In this document: positions 51,262 to 62,074 of the stretch, one piece after another
Layout: every line of letters begins with the position of its first letter
Position numbering within the stretch: the stretch's first letter is position 1
Source: Angustibacter sp. Root456
Lineage (GTDB): Bacteria; Actinomycetota; Actinomycetes; Actinomycetales; Angustibacteraceae
Assembly: GCF_001426435.1 (NCBI RefSeq)
Contig: NZ_LMER01000001.1
Coordinates: forward strand, 600,147 to 664,146
Direction of reading: 5' to 3'
DNA length: 64,000 nt
Notes under the pieces: model-generated
What the model was told of the DNA's origin: nothing
The model's database searches: none
The model's input: the letters and a program-made list of their open reading frames with translations, nothing else
Made by a program: the position numbers and the translations under genes

Positions 51262-52528
51262 CTTCGCCTCGCCGGTAGCGCAGACCGTCGGCCGCCGGCA
51301 TCCGCAGCCGTTGCGACGCCAGGCTCAGCACGAGCAACGTGGCGACGTACGGCGTCATGCCGGTGAAGTCGGACGGCACCTCGTCAGTGAGCAAGTACCA
51401 CAGCAGCAGCCCGACAGCGCAGGCGGTCGCGACGAGCGTCGTCGCGAGGTTCGCCCGGCGCAGCACCCGCACGGCCACCAGGCCGAGCAGGATGAGGAAC
51501 AGCACGAGCAGCAGGGCGTGCACGCTCTCACCACCCCGACGCAGCTGGAGCGCGTCGGTGTAGCCGAACAGCGCCGAGCCGGCGAGCAGGCCGCCGGGTC
51601 GCCAGTTGCCGAAGATCATGGCGGCGAGGCCGATGAAGCCTCGGCCGCCGGTCTGCCCGTCGCGGTAGGCGCTGGCCGCGACCTCCGCGAGGAACACGCC
51701 ACCGATGCCGGCGAAGGCACCCGACGCCACGACCGCCGCGTACTTGTAGAGGTAGACGTTGACGCCCAGCGACTCTGCCGCCACCGGGTTCTCACCGCAG
51801 CTGCGCAGCCGCAGCCCGAAAGCCGTGCGCCACAGCACGAAGAACGACCCGATCACGAGCAGGATCGCGATCAGCGTGAGGATCGACATGCCCGTCGTGA
51901 CGCCGCGCACGATCGCCGCCAGGTCGGACACGAAGAACCAGTGCTTGTCCTCGATCGTGCCGAGGCCGTCGGAGACACCGGGGATGGTCAGCGTCGGCAG
52001 GTCGCCGATCGGCGGGGACTGCGTCTTGCCGCCGCCGGGGTGACCCACGAACGCCAGGCCGGACAGGTACTTCACGGCGCCGGCGGCGAGCAGGTTGATC
52101 GCGACACCGGAGACGATGTGGTCGACGTTGAAGGTGACCGTCGCGACGGCGTGCAGCAAGCCGCCGAGCGCTCCGAACACGATGCCTGCGGCCAGGCCGG
52201 CCCACGGCCCCCACTGGTAGCCGGCGAAACCAGCGCCCCAGGTGCCGAAGATCATCATGCCCTCGAGGCCGATGTTGACCACGCCCGAGCGTTCCGACCA
52301 CAGACCGCCGAGCGCCGCCATGGCGATCGGGACGGCGAGACCGATGGCCGCGGCGATGGTGCCGCTGGACGCGATGTCGTTGGCGCCGGTGACGGCCCGC
52401 ACGGCGGCGAGCGCCACGACGGCGCCGAGCCCCAGGAGCGCCCACGTGCCCGCACCGATGCGTCGGCGCCTGGTCGGCTCATCGACCGGGGTGGGGGCAC
52501 CTGCGGCTGCCGCGACCTCGACGCTCAT
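51254..52528 (-). CDS. Nucleoside ABC transporter permease 2 (NupQ/RnsD-like)
   Basis: 424 aa with about ten hydrophobic segments. The conserved LGGLWSERSGVVNIGLEGMM motif of BmpA-linked BPD_transp_2 permeases is near residue 72. GFGLRLRSCGENPVAAESLGVNV is the usual cytoplasmic EAA-like loop. It forms the channel with the next permease. The ATG at 52528 overlaps the preceding stop (ATGA), and cdd overlaps its own stop. Confidence 0.9.
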   Translation of the reverse strand: MSVEVAAAAGAPTPVDEPTRRRRIGAGTWALLGLGAVVALAAVRAVTGANDIASSGTIAAAIGLAVPIAMAALGGLWSERSGVVNIGLEGMMIFGTWGAGFAGYQWGPWAGLAAGIVFGALGGLLHAVATVTFNVDHIVSGVAINLLAAGAVKYLSGLAFVGHPGGGKTQSPPIGDLPTLTIPGVSDGLGTIEDKHWFFVSDLAAIVRGVTTGMSILTLIAILLVIGSFFVLWRTAFGLRLRSCGENPVAAESLGVNVYLYKYAAVVASGAFAGIGGVFLAEVAASAYRDGQTGGRGFIGLAAMIFGNWRPGGLLAGSALFGYTDALQLRRGGESVHALLLVLFLILLGLVAVRVLRRANLATTLVATACAVGLLLWYLLTDEVPSDFTGMTPYVATLLVLSLASQRLRMPAADGLRYRRGEGG

Positions 52529-53667
52529 ACCGTCACCTCCTGAGCCGTGCCGCCTGGTCTGGGCGGGCTGCTCTCGTGGTCACCGAGCTCACGAGCCACC
52601 TTGCGCTGCTCGGCGACGACGCTGTACCGGCGCACCATCTCGTAGGCGATCACGACCGACAGCACGATGATCCCCTGCATGATCTTGACGACCTCGGGTG
52701 CGACGTCCGCCAGGATCTGCAGGGGGTTGCTCGCGACGTCGAGGTAGGCGAAGAGCAGTGCGGCGACGGCGACACCCACCGGCGAGTTCCGACCGACCAA
52801 CGCGATGGCGATGCCGGTGAAACCGAGGCCGGCGGGGAACGACAGGTCGTAGGTGTACGTCTTCCCGAGCAGCTCGGGCAGGCCGACGAGGCCAGCGACA
52901 GCGCCGCTCAGCACCATCGAGGCGACGATCATGCGCTTGACGTTGACTCCGCTCGCCACCGCTGCCGTCGCCGAGCGCCCGGTGGCCCGCAGGTCGAAGC
53001 CGAACCGGGTGCGGCTGATCAGGTACCAGTACCCCACACCCACGAGGGCCGCGACGATGACGAAGCCGTAGGCCTTCACGGGCGCGTTGGGCAGCAGCGT
53101 GAAGCCGGGCATGCGCCCCGACTCCGGGATCGACGGCGTGGAGATGTTGTTGCTCGCCGCCTCACCGGACGCCACCCGGCGCAGCAGGTAGGCCACCAGG
53201 CCGCCGGCGATCGCGTTGAGCATGATCGTCGAGATCACCTCGCTGACTCCGCGCCCGACCTTGAGCAGACCCGCGATCGCGGCCCAGGCCGCGCCGACCG
53301 CCATGGCGACCACGATCACCACGAGGATGTGCAGCGGCTTCGGCAGGTTGATGGCACCACCGACGACGGCGGCCGCGAACACCGCGAGCCGGTACTGGCC
53401 GTCGACACCGATGTTGAACAGGTTCATCCGGAAGCCGATGGCCACCGCGATCGCCGACAGGTAGTACGTCGTGCCGAGGTTGATCGTCGTCATGAGGTTG
53501 CGCGGCATCACGCCGGGCAGACCGCCGGTGACGAGGGTCTTCCAGGTGACCCAGACGGGGTCGCCCGCGGCGAGCAGGATCACGCTGGTGACCACCACCG
53601 AGAAGGCCACGGCCAGCAGCGGTGCCGCCAGCGCCAGCCCGATGCGGCTCAGGTCGCGGTTCTTCAT
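52525..53667 (-). CDS. Nucleoside ABC transporter permease 1 (NupP/RnsC-like)
   Basis: 380 aa, hydrophobic. GFRMNLFNIGVDGQYRLAV corresponds to the FNIGxEGQ motif of this permease class, and FGFDLRATGRSATAAVASGVNV to its cytoplasmic loop. It pairs with the downstream permease. The ATG at 53667 overlaps the ATPase stop (ATGA). Confidence 0.9.
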   Translation of the reverse strand: MKNRDLSRIGLALAAPLLAVAFSVVVTSVILLAAGDPVWVTWKTLVTGGLPGVMPRNLMTTINLGTTYYLSAIAVAIGFRMNLFNIGVDGQYRLAVFAAAVVGGAINLPKPLHILVVIVVAMAVGAAWAAIAGLLKVGRGVSEVISTIMLNAIAGGLVAYLLRRVASGEAASNNISTPSIPESGRMPGFTLLPNAPVKAYGFVIVAALVGVGYWYLISRTRFGFDLRATGRSATAAVASGVNVKRMIVASMVLSGAVAGLVGLPELLGKTYTYDLSFPAGLGFTGIAIALVGRNSPVGVAVAALLFAYLDVASNPLQILADVAPEVVKIMQGIIVLSVVIAYEMVRRYSVVAEQRKVARELGDHESSPPRPGGTAQEVTV

Positions 53668-55211
53668 GACTCGCCCTCCGTCGACGCGCCGGTCATGGCG
53701 GAGCCGAGCTGCTCGGGGGTGACCCGCGCGGGGTCGAACTGGCCGACGAAACGGCCGCGCAGGATGACGTGGATGGTGTCGCTGAGGCCGATCAGCTCGT
53801 CGAGGTCGGCGGAGATCAGGAGCACGGCGAGGCCGGCGGCCCGCGCGCGGCGGATGTGGTCCCAGATCGCCGCCTGCGCGCCGACGTCCACCCCGCGGGT
53901 GGGGTGCGCCGCCAGCAGGACGACCGGGTCACCGGACAGCTCGCGCCCGACGAGCAGCTTCTGCTGGTTGCCCCCCGACAGCGAGCCCGCCGTGACGTCG
54001 ATGCTCGGCGAGCGGACGTCGTACTCGGCGAGGATGCGCTCGGTGTCCCTGCGAGCGCCGCCGCGGTCGATGAGCGGTCCTCGCGACGACGGCTCCTGGG
54101 TCTGGTGGCCGAGGATGCGGTTCTCCCACAACGGCGCATCGAGCAGCAGACCCTGTCGGTGGCGGTCCTCGGGGATGAAGCCGATACCCGCCTCACGGCG
54201 GCGGCGCGTCGTCCACTCGCTGATGTCCTGCTCGCCCAGCAGCACCTGGCCGGTCTCGGGGTCACGCAAGCCCATGATGGCGTCGACGAGCTCGCCCTGG
54301 CCGTTGCCCTCGACGCCGGCGATGCCGAGGATCTCGCCGCGGTGGATCGTGAAGCTGATGTCCTCCAGCAGCGCCCGGGCGCCGGCGCGCAGGGTGAGAT
54401 CGCGCACCGTGAGCATCGGGACGTCGGTGACGGTCGACTCGGTGGTCTGCGGGCTCGGCAGCTCGCTGCCCACCATGAGCTCGGCGAGCTCGCGTGACGT
54501 CGTGCCCTCGGGGTCGACGGTCGCCACGGTCTCGCCGCGGCGGATGACGGTGATCGAGTCGGCGACCGACAGCACCTCGTCGAGCTTGTGCGAGATGAAG
54601 ATGACCGTGAGCCCCTCGGCCTTGAGCTCTCGCAGGTTGGCGAAGAGCTCGTCGACCTCCTGCGGCACCAGCACCGCCGTCGGCTCGTCGAGGATGAGGG
54701 TGGTCGCCCCGCGGTAGAGCACCTTCAGGATCTCGACGCGCTGGCGGTCGCCGACCCCGAGCTCCTCCACGAGCACATCGGGCGCGACCTCGAGGCCGTA
54801 GGCGTCGCTGAGCTCGCGGATGCGGGCACGGGCCTTGTCACCGATGCCGTACAGCTTCTCGGCACCCAGCACGACGTTCTCGAGCACCGTGAGGTTGTCG
54901 GCCAGCATGAAGTGCTGGTACACCATGCCGATTCCGGCCTCGATGGCGTCGCTGGGCGAGCCGAAGGTCTGGGTGCGGCCACCTACCTCGATCGTGCCCT
55001 CGTCCGGACGCTGCACGCCGTAGAGGATCTTCATCAGCGTCGACTTGCCCGCGCCGTTCTCGCCGACCACCGCGTGCACGGTGCCCTTGCGGACCTCGAA
55101 CGTCACGTCGCGGTTGGCCACGACGCCCGGGAAGCGCTTGGTGATCCCGGTCAGCCGGACGGCCACCTCACCGGTGGCGGCGTCCGCCGCGGGAGCGGCT
55201 GCAGTGGACAG
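53664..55211 (-). CDS. Nucleoside ABC transporter ATP-binding protein (tandem domains), probable CTG start
   Basis: 515 aa, two ABC domains as in NupO/RbsA. The first has VVGENGAGKSTLMKIL, LGVGDRQRVEILKVL and LILDEPTAVL. The second has a degenerate Walker A region (IAGVEGNGQGELV) and LSGGNQQKLLVGREL. The best translation signal is GGAGGA followed by CTG at 55211 (minus strand), giving MSTAAAPAADAATGEVAV. Canonical options are GTG 55286 with no Shine-Dalgarno and GTG 55166, which would leave only about 10 residues before the first strand. It powers the BmpA-type importer. Confidence 0.85.
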   Translation of the reverse strand: MSTAAAPAADAATGEVAVRLTGITKRFPGVVANRDVTFEVRKGTVHAVVGENGAGKSTLMKILYGVQRPDEGTIEVGGRTQTFGSPSDAIEAGIGMVYQHFMLADNLTVLENVVLGAEKLYGIGDKARARIRELSDAYGLEVAPDVLVEELGVGDRQRVEILKVLYRGATTLILDEPTAVLVPQEVDELFANLRELKAEGLTVIFISHKLDEVLSVADSITVIRRGETVATVDPEGTTSRELAELMVGSELPSPQTTESTVTDVPMLTVRDLTLRAGARALLEDISFTIHRGEILGIAGVEGNGQGELVDAIMGLRDPETGQVLLGEQDISEWTTRRRREAGIGFIPEDRHRQGLLLDAPLWENRILGHQTQEPSSRGPLIDRGGARRDTERILAEYDVRSPSIDVTAGSLSGGNQQKLLVGRELSGDPVVLLAAHPTRGVDVGAQAAIWDHIRRARAAGLAVLLISADLDELIGLSDTIHVILRGRFVGQFDPARVTPEQLGSAMTGASTEGES

Positions 55212-55339
55212 GGGGTCCTCCTCACGCGGGGCCGGACGACGGTGTCCGGGGGCGACGGCTGTGGGGCACGGCAGTGCTGTGAACACAGGTCCGGGGCGAC
55301 GCTACCGCGCCGCCCCGGACCCAGGTCAGACCTCTGACG

Positions 55340-56395
55340 TCACGGCTGGGTGGGCACCGTGATCTTGCCGTCGATGATCTGCTGCTTCAGGTCGTCGACC
55401 TTGGACTTGATGTCGTCGATGTGACCACCGGTGGTCGAGTAGTCGACGCCACCCTTCTTCAGGTCGTACACCTGGTCGCCGTCCGGGATGGTGCCGTCCT
55501 GGGCCGACTTGATGAAGTCGTACACCGCGACGTCGACCTTCTTGATCATCGAGGAGATGATCACGTCACGAACGGCCGGGGCCGCCGTGAGCGCCTGGTC
55601 GGAGTCGACACCGATCGCCATGGCGTTCTTGGCCTTGACGGCCTCGAACACGCCGCCGCCGGAGCCGCCGGCCGCGTGGTAGATCACGTCGGCGCCGGCG
55701 TCGAGCATGCCCTGCGCGGCGGTCTTGCCCTTGGCCGGGTCGGTGAAGCCCGAGAAGTCCGGCGGCTGGGTGAGGTACTTGGTCTGGATCTTGATGTTCG
55801 GGTTGATCGCCTTGGCGCCGGCGACGTAGCCCGCCTCGAACTTCTGGATCAGCGGCACCTGGACGCCACCGACGAAGCCGATGTTGCCGCTCTTGGACTT
55901 CAGCGCGGCGATCGCGCCGACGAGGTAGGAGCCCTCGTTCTCGGCGAACAGCAGGCCGTGGACGTTCTTGGGCGTCTTGTCACTACGAGCGTTGTCGACG
56001 ATCGCGAAGTTGATGTCGGGGAACTCGGCCGCCACCTTGTCGGTCGCCGACGCGTAGGCGAAGCCAACCGCGACGATCGGGTTGTAGCCGGCCTGGGCGA
56101 GGGTGCGCAGGCGGTCCTCCTTGGCGGACTCCGCCTCACCGGACGTCGCCTCGGCCTCCTGGGCCGTCACGCCGAGCTCGGACTTGGCCTTGTCGAGGCC
56201 CGCCGCCGCGGCGTCGTTGAACGACTGGTCGCCGCGACCGCCGATGTCGTAGGCCAGGCCGACCTTCAGAGCCTTCTTGGTGCTCGAGCCGGTCGAACCG
56301 TTGCCGCTCGAGGCGTTGTCGGAGCTGCTGCCGCACGCTGCCAGTGCCAGGGCTGCCACTGAGGCGGCGGCCACCATCTTCATCACCCGACGCAA
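55340..56395 (-). CDS. BMP-family nucleoside-binding lipoprotein
   Basis: 351 aa. A signal peptide with lipobox LALAAC (Cys21) is followed by a Bmp domain: VGLAYDIGGRGDQSFND, VGFAYASATDKVAAEFPDINF, NEGSYLVGAIAALKSKSGNIGFVGG and YHAAGGSGGGVFEAV. It captures nucleosides for the downstream ABC genes. The start is TTG 56395 with AGAAGGAGA 6 nt upstream, better than the in-frame ATG at 56383. The upstream gap 56396-56579 holds a possible -10 TAGAGT (minus, 56505-56510), which gives a leader of about 100 nt. Confidence 0.92.
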   Translation of the reverse strand: MRRVMKMVAAASVAALALAACGSSSDNASSGNGSTGSSTKKALKVGLAYDIGGRGDQSFNDAAAAGLDKAKSELGVTAQEAEATSGEAESAKEDRLRTLAQAGYNPIVAVGFAYASATDKVAAEFPDINFAIVDNARSDKTPKNVHGLLFAENEGSYLVGAIAALKSKSGNIGFVGGVQVPLIQKFEAGYVAGAKAINPNIKIQTKYLTQPPDFSGFTDPAKGKTAAQGMLDAGADVIYHAAGGSGGGVFEAVKAKNAMAIGVDSDQALTAAPAVRDVIISSMIKKVDVAVYDFIKSAQDGTIPDGDQVYDLKKGGVDYSTTGGHIDDIKSKVDDLKQQIIDGKITVPTQP

Positions 56396-56579
56396 GGGGT
56401 GTCTCCTTCTATCCGGTTACCACGTGCTGACCTCAAAGCGAGCCCAGCTGGACACTTCGCCGACGTCCGGCGTCTGCCTCGACACCTCGCGCAAGTCGGT
56501 CGGGACTCTACCCGCGCCACATGGGCGTTGTACGCCGGACTCGACTGAGTATCCGAACCGTTACCGGCCAGTCACCTCG

Positions 56580-57830
56580 TCAACTGTTGCCGTCGCGCTC
56601 GGGCGTCTCGAGCGAAGCGTTTGGTGCCAGGGCGGCGAGCGCGTCCAGGGCCACCTGCGCCAGCAGCTGGGCGCCGATGGCCACCGCGCCGTCGTCGACG
56701 CGCAGGTTGCCCTGGTGCAGGTCGTACGTCGGGCCGCCGGGCGTCCGCGTGCCCAGCCGGGCCATCGCCCCGGGCACGGACTCGAGGTACCAGGAGAAGT
56801 CCTCACCGCCGAGGCTCTGCTCGGTGCCGACGACGCCGGCGGGGCCGACCACCGAGGCGGCGGCGGTCGCGAGGTGCCGCGCGGCCTCCGGAGCGTTCAC
56901 CACCGGCGGGACGCCACGCAAGTGCTCGATCTCGGCGGTGACGCCGTACGGGGCGACCACGGCGCGCACGACCTCGTCGACGATGCGCTGAGCCTGGTCC
57001 CAGGCCCGGATGTCGAGCAGCCGCAGGGTGCCCGCCGCCTCACCGAGGCTGGGGATGACGTTCTTTGCCGACCCGGCGTGCACCGATCCCCACACCAGGC
57101 TGGCGCCGGCGCGCGGGTCGAGCCGGCGCGACAGGGCGGCGGGGACGTCGGTGACGACCTTGGCGAGCGCGTAGGTGAGGTCCTGGGTGAGGTGCGGGCG
57201 CGAGGTGTGGCCCCCGCGTCCGCGCAGGCGCACGGTGACCGAGTCGGAGGCCGCGGTGATGGCTCCCTCGCGCAGGCCGACCTGGCCGACGTCCAGCGAC
57301 GGGTCGCAGTGCACGGCGAAGATCGAGTGCACGCGGTCGAGCACGCCGAGGGCCACGAGGTCGACGGCCCCGCCGGGCATGACCTCCTCGGCCGGCTGGA
57401 ACACCAGGCGCACGCGTCCGGGCAGGGGGCTGGCCAGATGCCGCTCGTGGAGGGCGAGCCCGGCCCCGAGCAGCGCCGCGGTGTGCACGTCGTGCCCGCA
57501 GGCGTGCGCGACGCCGCCGACCGTCGAGCGCCAGGGGTCGGGCGTCTCGTCGTCGACCGGCAGGGCGTCGAGGTCGGCACGCAGCGCGACCACCGGCGCG
57601 GACGGCGAGAGGTCACCCACCTCGGCCAGCAACCCGCTGCGCGGCAGCTCCTGGACGGCGATGCCCTCCTTCTCCAGGCGCGCGGCCACCAGCTCGGTGG
57701 TGCGTACCTCGTGCCGTGAGGTCTCGGGGTGCGCGTGGATGTCGCGCCGGGTCTCGATGAGCTCGTCGCGCAGCGCGGCGACGAGGTCGGCGAGCGACGG
57801 CAGGGTCGGCGAAGAGGAGTGAGGTTCCAC
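56580..57830 (-). CDS. M20-family amidohydrolase (N-acyl-amino-acid/hippurate type)
   Basis: 416 aa. The metal-site blocks HPETS, ACGHDVHTAALLG and FQPAEEVMPGGA are visible. The dimerisation lid domain follows, with GGHTSRPH, and SLGGEDFSWYL near the C-terminus. Such enzymes remove acyl groups from amino acids or amino-acid conjugates; the exact substrate is open. GTG 57830 follows -10 TAACCT (minus, 57840-57845) by 9 nt, so leader length is close to zero. Confidence 0.9.
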   Translation of the reverse strand: MEPHSSSPTLPSLADLVAALRDELIETRRDIHAHPETSRHEVRTTELVAARLEKEGIAVQELPRSGLLAEVGDLSPSAPVVALRADLDALPVDDETPDPWRSTVGGVAHACGHDVHTAALLGAGLALHERHLASPLPGRVRLVFQPAEEVMPGGAVDLVALGVLDRVHSIFAVHCDPSLDVGQVGLREGAITAASDSVTVRLRGRGGHTSRPHLTQDLTYALAKVVTDVPAALSRRLDPRAGASLVWGSVHAGSAKNVIPSLGEAAGTLRLLDIRAWDQAQRIVDEVVRAVVAPYGVTAEIEHLRGVPPVVNAPEAARHLATAAASVVGPAGVVGTEQSLGGEDFSWYLESVPGAMARLGTRTPGGPTYDLHQGNLRVDDGAVAIGAQLLAQVALDALAALAPNASLETPERDGNS

Positions 57831-57852
57831 GATCCCGCCAGGTTAGCCGGGG

Positions 57853-59436
<1,584 letters not shown>

Positions 59437-59518
59437 AGCCGGAAGGGTAGCCGCGCGCGTGCGCCCCGGCTCCCGCTCGTGGCTGACCTCACACCGGCTA
59501 CGGCGCTAGCCTGCGTGC

Positions 59519-59866
59519 GTGGCCGCCGTCCGCATCGCCCGCGTCTACGACCCCGTGTCGCCGGACGACGGTCGGCGCGTCCTCGTCGACCGGCTGTGGC
59601 CGCGCGGGATCAGCAAGGAGCGCGCCGCGCTCGACGAGTGGTGCAAGGACGCCGCCCCCTCGCCCGACCTGCGTCGGTGGTTCGGCCACGACCCGGAGCG
59701 GTTCGAGGAGTTCGTGCGCCGCTACCACGCCGAGCTCGCGAGCGGGGTCGGCGCGGACGCCGTCGCGCACCTGCGCGAGCTCGCGGTGGCGGGCCCACTC
59801 ACCCTGCTCACGGCGACGAAGGACCCCGCGCAGAGCACCGCCGCTGTCCTCGCCGCCCTCCTCTAG
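59519..59866 (+). CDS. DUF488 family protein
   Basis: 115 aa. The family pattern is complete: RVYDP, RVLVDRLWPRGISKERAALDEWCKDAAPS, LRRWFGHDPERFEEFVRRY and LTLLTATKD. Function is unknown; the conserved Cys and Arg residues have suggested an enzymatic role. GTG 59519 follows -10 TAGCCT (59507-59512) by 6 nt (leaderless). It converges with manC across a hairpin. Confidence 0.88.
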   Translation: MAAVRIARVYDPVSPDDGRRVLVDRLWPRGISKERAALDEWCKDAAPSPDLRRWFGHDPERFEEFVRRYHAELASGVGADAVAHLRELAVAGPLTLLTATKDPAQSTAAVLAALL

Positions 59867-59885
59867 CCACCACCCCCGCTCGAAC

Positions 59886-59923
59886 GTGGTGGTTACGCAT
59901 CGCCAGTGATGCGCAGCCACCAC
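59886..59923. terminator. Hairpin between convergent DUF488 and manC
   Basis: GTGGTGGTTACGCATC (59886-59901) pairs with 59908-59923 over 16 positions with one mismatch and one G-U, around a 6-nt loop. A further CCACCAC just after the DUF488 stop can pair alternatively with the left arm. It is placed as a shared terminator; no U-run is seen. Confidence 0.75.
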
Positions 59924-59942
59924 GCTGGCGCGAGTGCTGCCG

Positions 59943-61028
59943 TCAGAGCAGGTCGGTGCGGCCGTCGGCGGCGAGCCGGTCGACGAACGACTTGACGTCC
60001 TGGGCCCGTGAGCGGTGCGCGACGAGCAGGACGTCGGCGGTGTCGACCACCACGACGTCGTCCACCCCCAGGAGCGCCACCAGGCGACCGGAGTCGGCCG
60101 CCACCACGCCCGAGCTGTCGGTGGCGAGCACCTCGCCCTCGCCCAGCACCTGGACGGGCGCGTCGGGCAGCACCGTGCCGACCGCTCCGAAGTCGCCCAC
60201 GTCGTCCCAGCCGAAGGTGCCCGGCACGACGGCCACGCGTCCGGCCGCCGCTGCCGGCTCGGCCACCGCGTAGTCGAAGGCGATGCGTTCGAGCGTCGGC
60301 CACACCGCCTCGAGCTCGGCCTCTCGGTCGGCGGTGTCCCACGCCTGGCCGAGCCGCCGCAGGCCGGCACCCAGCTCGGGCCGGTATTCGTCGAGAAGGT
60401 CGAGCAGCGTCGCGGCCCGGGCCACGAACATCCCCGCGTTCCACCGGTAGCGACCACTGGCCAGGTACTGCTCGGCGGTGGCGGTGTCCGGCTTCTCGAC
60501 GAACTCCTCCACCATCAGCGCGGACGGCGCACCGGCCACCTCGAGCGCGTCGCCCGCCCGCACGTAGCCGAACCCCGTGGCCGGCCGGGTCGGCTCGATG
60601 CCCACGGTGACCAGCAGACCGGTGCGGGCCACTGCGACGGCCTCGGCCACCACGGCGGCGAACACCGCGTCGTCCGCGATCGCGTGGTCGGCAGCGAACG
60701 ACCCGACGACGGCCTCGGGGTCACGCGCGTGCGCCACGGCGGCGGCCAGCCCGATGGCGGCGGCGGAGTCCCGCGGCGAGGGCTCGACGAGCAGGCGCTC
60801 GGCGCCGATCTCGGGCAGCTGCCGCGCGGTGTCGGCGGCGTGGGCGGCACCCGTGACGACGTACGTCTGCCCCGCGACGCCGGCGAGGCGACTGCAGGTG
60901 TCCTGCAGCATCGAGCGCCCGCTGCCGGTGAGGTCGAGCAGGAACTTCGGGCGCGAGCGCCGCGAGAGCGGCCACAGCCGCGTGCCTGCGCCCCCCGCAG
61001 GGACGATCGCCACCAGGTCGTCGATCAC
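59943..61028 (-). CDS. manC: Mannose-1-phosphate guanylyltransferase
   Basis: 361 aa. It makes GDP-mannose for mannosylation and glycan synthesis. The nucleotide-binding motif PAGGAGTRLWPLSRRSRPKFL is at the N-terminus; VEPSPRDSAAAIGLAAA, GFGYVRAGD, VEEFVEKPD and YRWNAGMFV are the remaining family blocks. It lacks the C-terminal isomerase domain of bifunctional ManC/AlgA. GTG 61028 follows minus-strand -10 TAGCGT (61037-61042) by 8 nt. Confidence 0.92.
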   Translation of the reverse strand: MIDDLVAIVPAGGAGTRLWPLSRRSRPKFLLDLTGSGRSMLQDTCSRLAGVAGQTYVVTGAAHAADTARQLPEIGAERLLVEPSPRDSAAAIGLAAAVAHARDPEAVVGSFAADHAIADDAVFAAVVAEAVAVARTGLLVTVGIEPTRPATGFGYVRAGDALEVAGAPSALMVEEFVEKPDTATAEQYLASGRYRWNAGMFVARAATLLDLLDEYRPELGAGLRRLGQAWDTADREAELEAVWPTLERIAFDYAVAEPAAAAGRVAVVPGTFGWDDVGDFGAVGTVLPDAPVQVLGEGEVLATDSSGVVAADSGRLVALLGVDDVVVVDTADVLLVAHRSRAQDVKSFVDRLAADGRTDLL

Positions 61029-61089
61029 GAACGGCGACGCTACCCGGCGGTTGCCGTACCTGCGAAGTTGGTCACACCGGGCCTCCCGG

Positions 61090-61123
61090 TTGGGGAGTTC
61101 GACGCGTGCGTCACTACAGTGAC
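61090..61123 (+). promoter_or_regulatory. sdhCDAB promoter with small dyad
   Basis: A -10 TACAGT (61115-61120) lies inside the dyad GTCACTACAGTGAC (61110-61123), whose 6-bp arms are perfect. A possible -35 TTGGGG (61090-61095) is 19 nt upstream. A protein bound to the dyad would cover the -10. The leader to sdhC is about 80 nt. Confidence 0.5.
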
Positions 61124-61208
61124 CACGTCGTGGACGACGCCGTCCCCCGCACCCGCCTGCGTGGCGCGGAGACCGGCGCGTCGCCGCCACCTCGCGAAAG
61201 GCAACGTC

Positions 61209-61583
61209 GTGCCCAAGGCACCTGCAGGCACCCTCTACCGGGGCCGTGAGGGGATGTGGTCGTGGGTCGCGCACCGCGTGACCGGCGTCCTGATCTTCTT
61301 CTTCCTCTTCGCGCACGTCCTCGACACCGCGCTCGTCCGCGTGTCGCCCGAGGCCTACAACGACGTGATCGGGACCTACAAGAACCCGGTCGTCGGGCTG
61401 GGTGAGGTCGGCCTGGTCGCGGCGATCATCTTCCATGCGTTCAACGGCGTGCGGGTCATGCTCGTCGACTTCTGGTCGAAGGGCCCGCGCTACCAGCGGC
61501 AGATGCTGTGGGGAGTCATCGCCCTGTGGGTGCTGCTCTTCGTGCCGTTCGCCATCCGCCACCTGATGAACGTCTTCAGCTGA
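61209..61583 (+). CDS. sdhC: Succinate dehydrogenase cytochrome b556 subunit
   Basis: 124 aa with three helices. The N-terminus GTLYRGREGMWSWVAHRVTGVLIFFFLFAHVLD has the conserved SxxHRxTG-like quinone/haem region (WVAHRVTG) and a haem His. IFHAFNGVRVMLVDF contains the second conserved His. GTG 61209 has AAAGG at 61197-61201. It is the first gene of sdhCDAB. Confidence 0.93.
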   Translation: MPKAPAGTLYRGREGMWSWVAHRVTGVLIFFFLFAHVLDTALVRVSPEAYNDVIGTYKNPVVGLGEVGLVAAIIFHAFNGVRVMLVDFWSKGPRYQRQMLWGVIALWVLLFVPFAIRHLMNVFS

Positions 61584-61593
61584 GGGGCACGCC

Positions 61594-62058
61594 ATGACCG
61601 CCAACACCCAGGGGACGCCGCAGATCGCGGCACCGCGCGCCACCTTCCGCCGCAGCCGCTCCACCCGCAGCAACTACGAGCTGTGGTCGTGGACCTTCAT
61701 GCGCCTGTCGGGCGTCGTGCTCATCGCGCTCGTCTTCGGCCACCTGTTCGTCAACCTCATGCTCGGCCAGGGCATCAAGGCGATCGACTTCGCGTTCGTC
61801 GGCGGCAAGTGGGCGAGCCCCTTCTGGCAGACCTGGGACCTGCTGATGCTCTGGCTGGCCGAGGTGCACGGCGTCAACGGCGTGCGCACGATCATCAACG
61901 ACTACGCCGAGAAGGACAGCACCCGCCTGGTGCTCAAGGCCCTGCTGATGCTGAGCGCGCTCATCGTGCTCGTCCTCGGCACCCTCGTCATCTTCACCTT
62001 CGACCCGTGCCCCACCGGCGAGCCCAGCAACCTGCTGCCGTCGTTCTGCACCAAGTGA
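61594..62058 (+). CDS. sdhD: Succinate dehydrogenase hydrophobic membrane anchor subunit
   Basis: 154 aa. Three helices start at [24 protein letters not shown], with the conserved RxSG and His. [20 protein letters not shown] is the second haem/quinone-proximal block. A charged N-terminal 30 residues precedes TM1. It forms the membrane anchor with SdhC. The ATG at 61594 is 10 nt past sdhC. Confidence 0.92.
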   Translation: MTANTQGTPQIAAPRATFRRSRSTRSNYELWSWTFMRLSGVVLIALVFGHLFVNLMLGQGIKAIDFAFVGGKWASPFWQTWDLLMLWLAEVHGVNGVRTIINDYAEKDSTRLVLKALLMLSALIVLVLGTLVIFTFDPCPTGEPSNLLPSFCTK

Positions 62059-62074
62059 CTGCGAGGTAGGGACC

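Noticed and set aside
52576-54717. 713-codon open frame on the plus strand
   Set aside because: It is antisense to the nucleoside ABC permease and ATPase genes, which have complete motifs.
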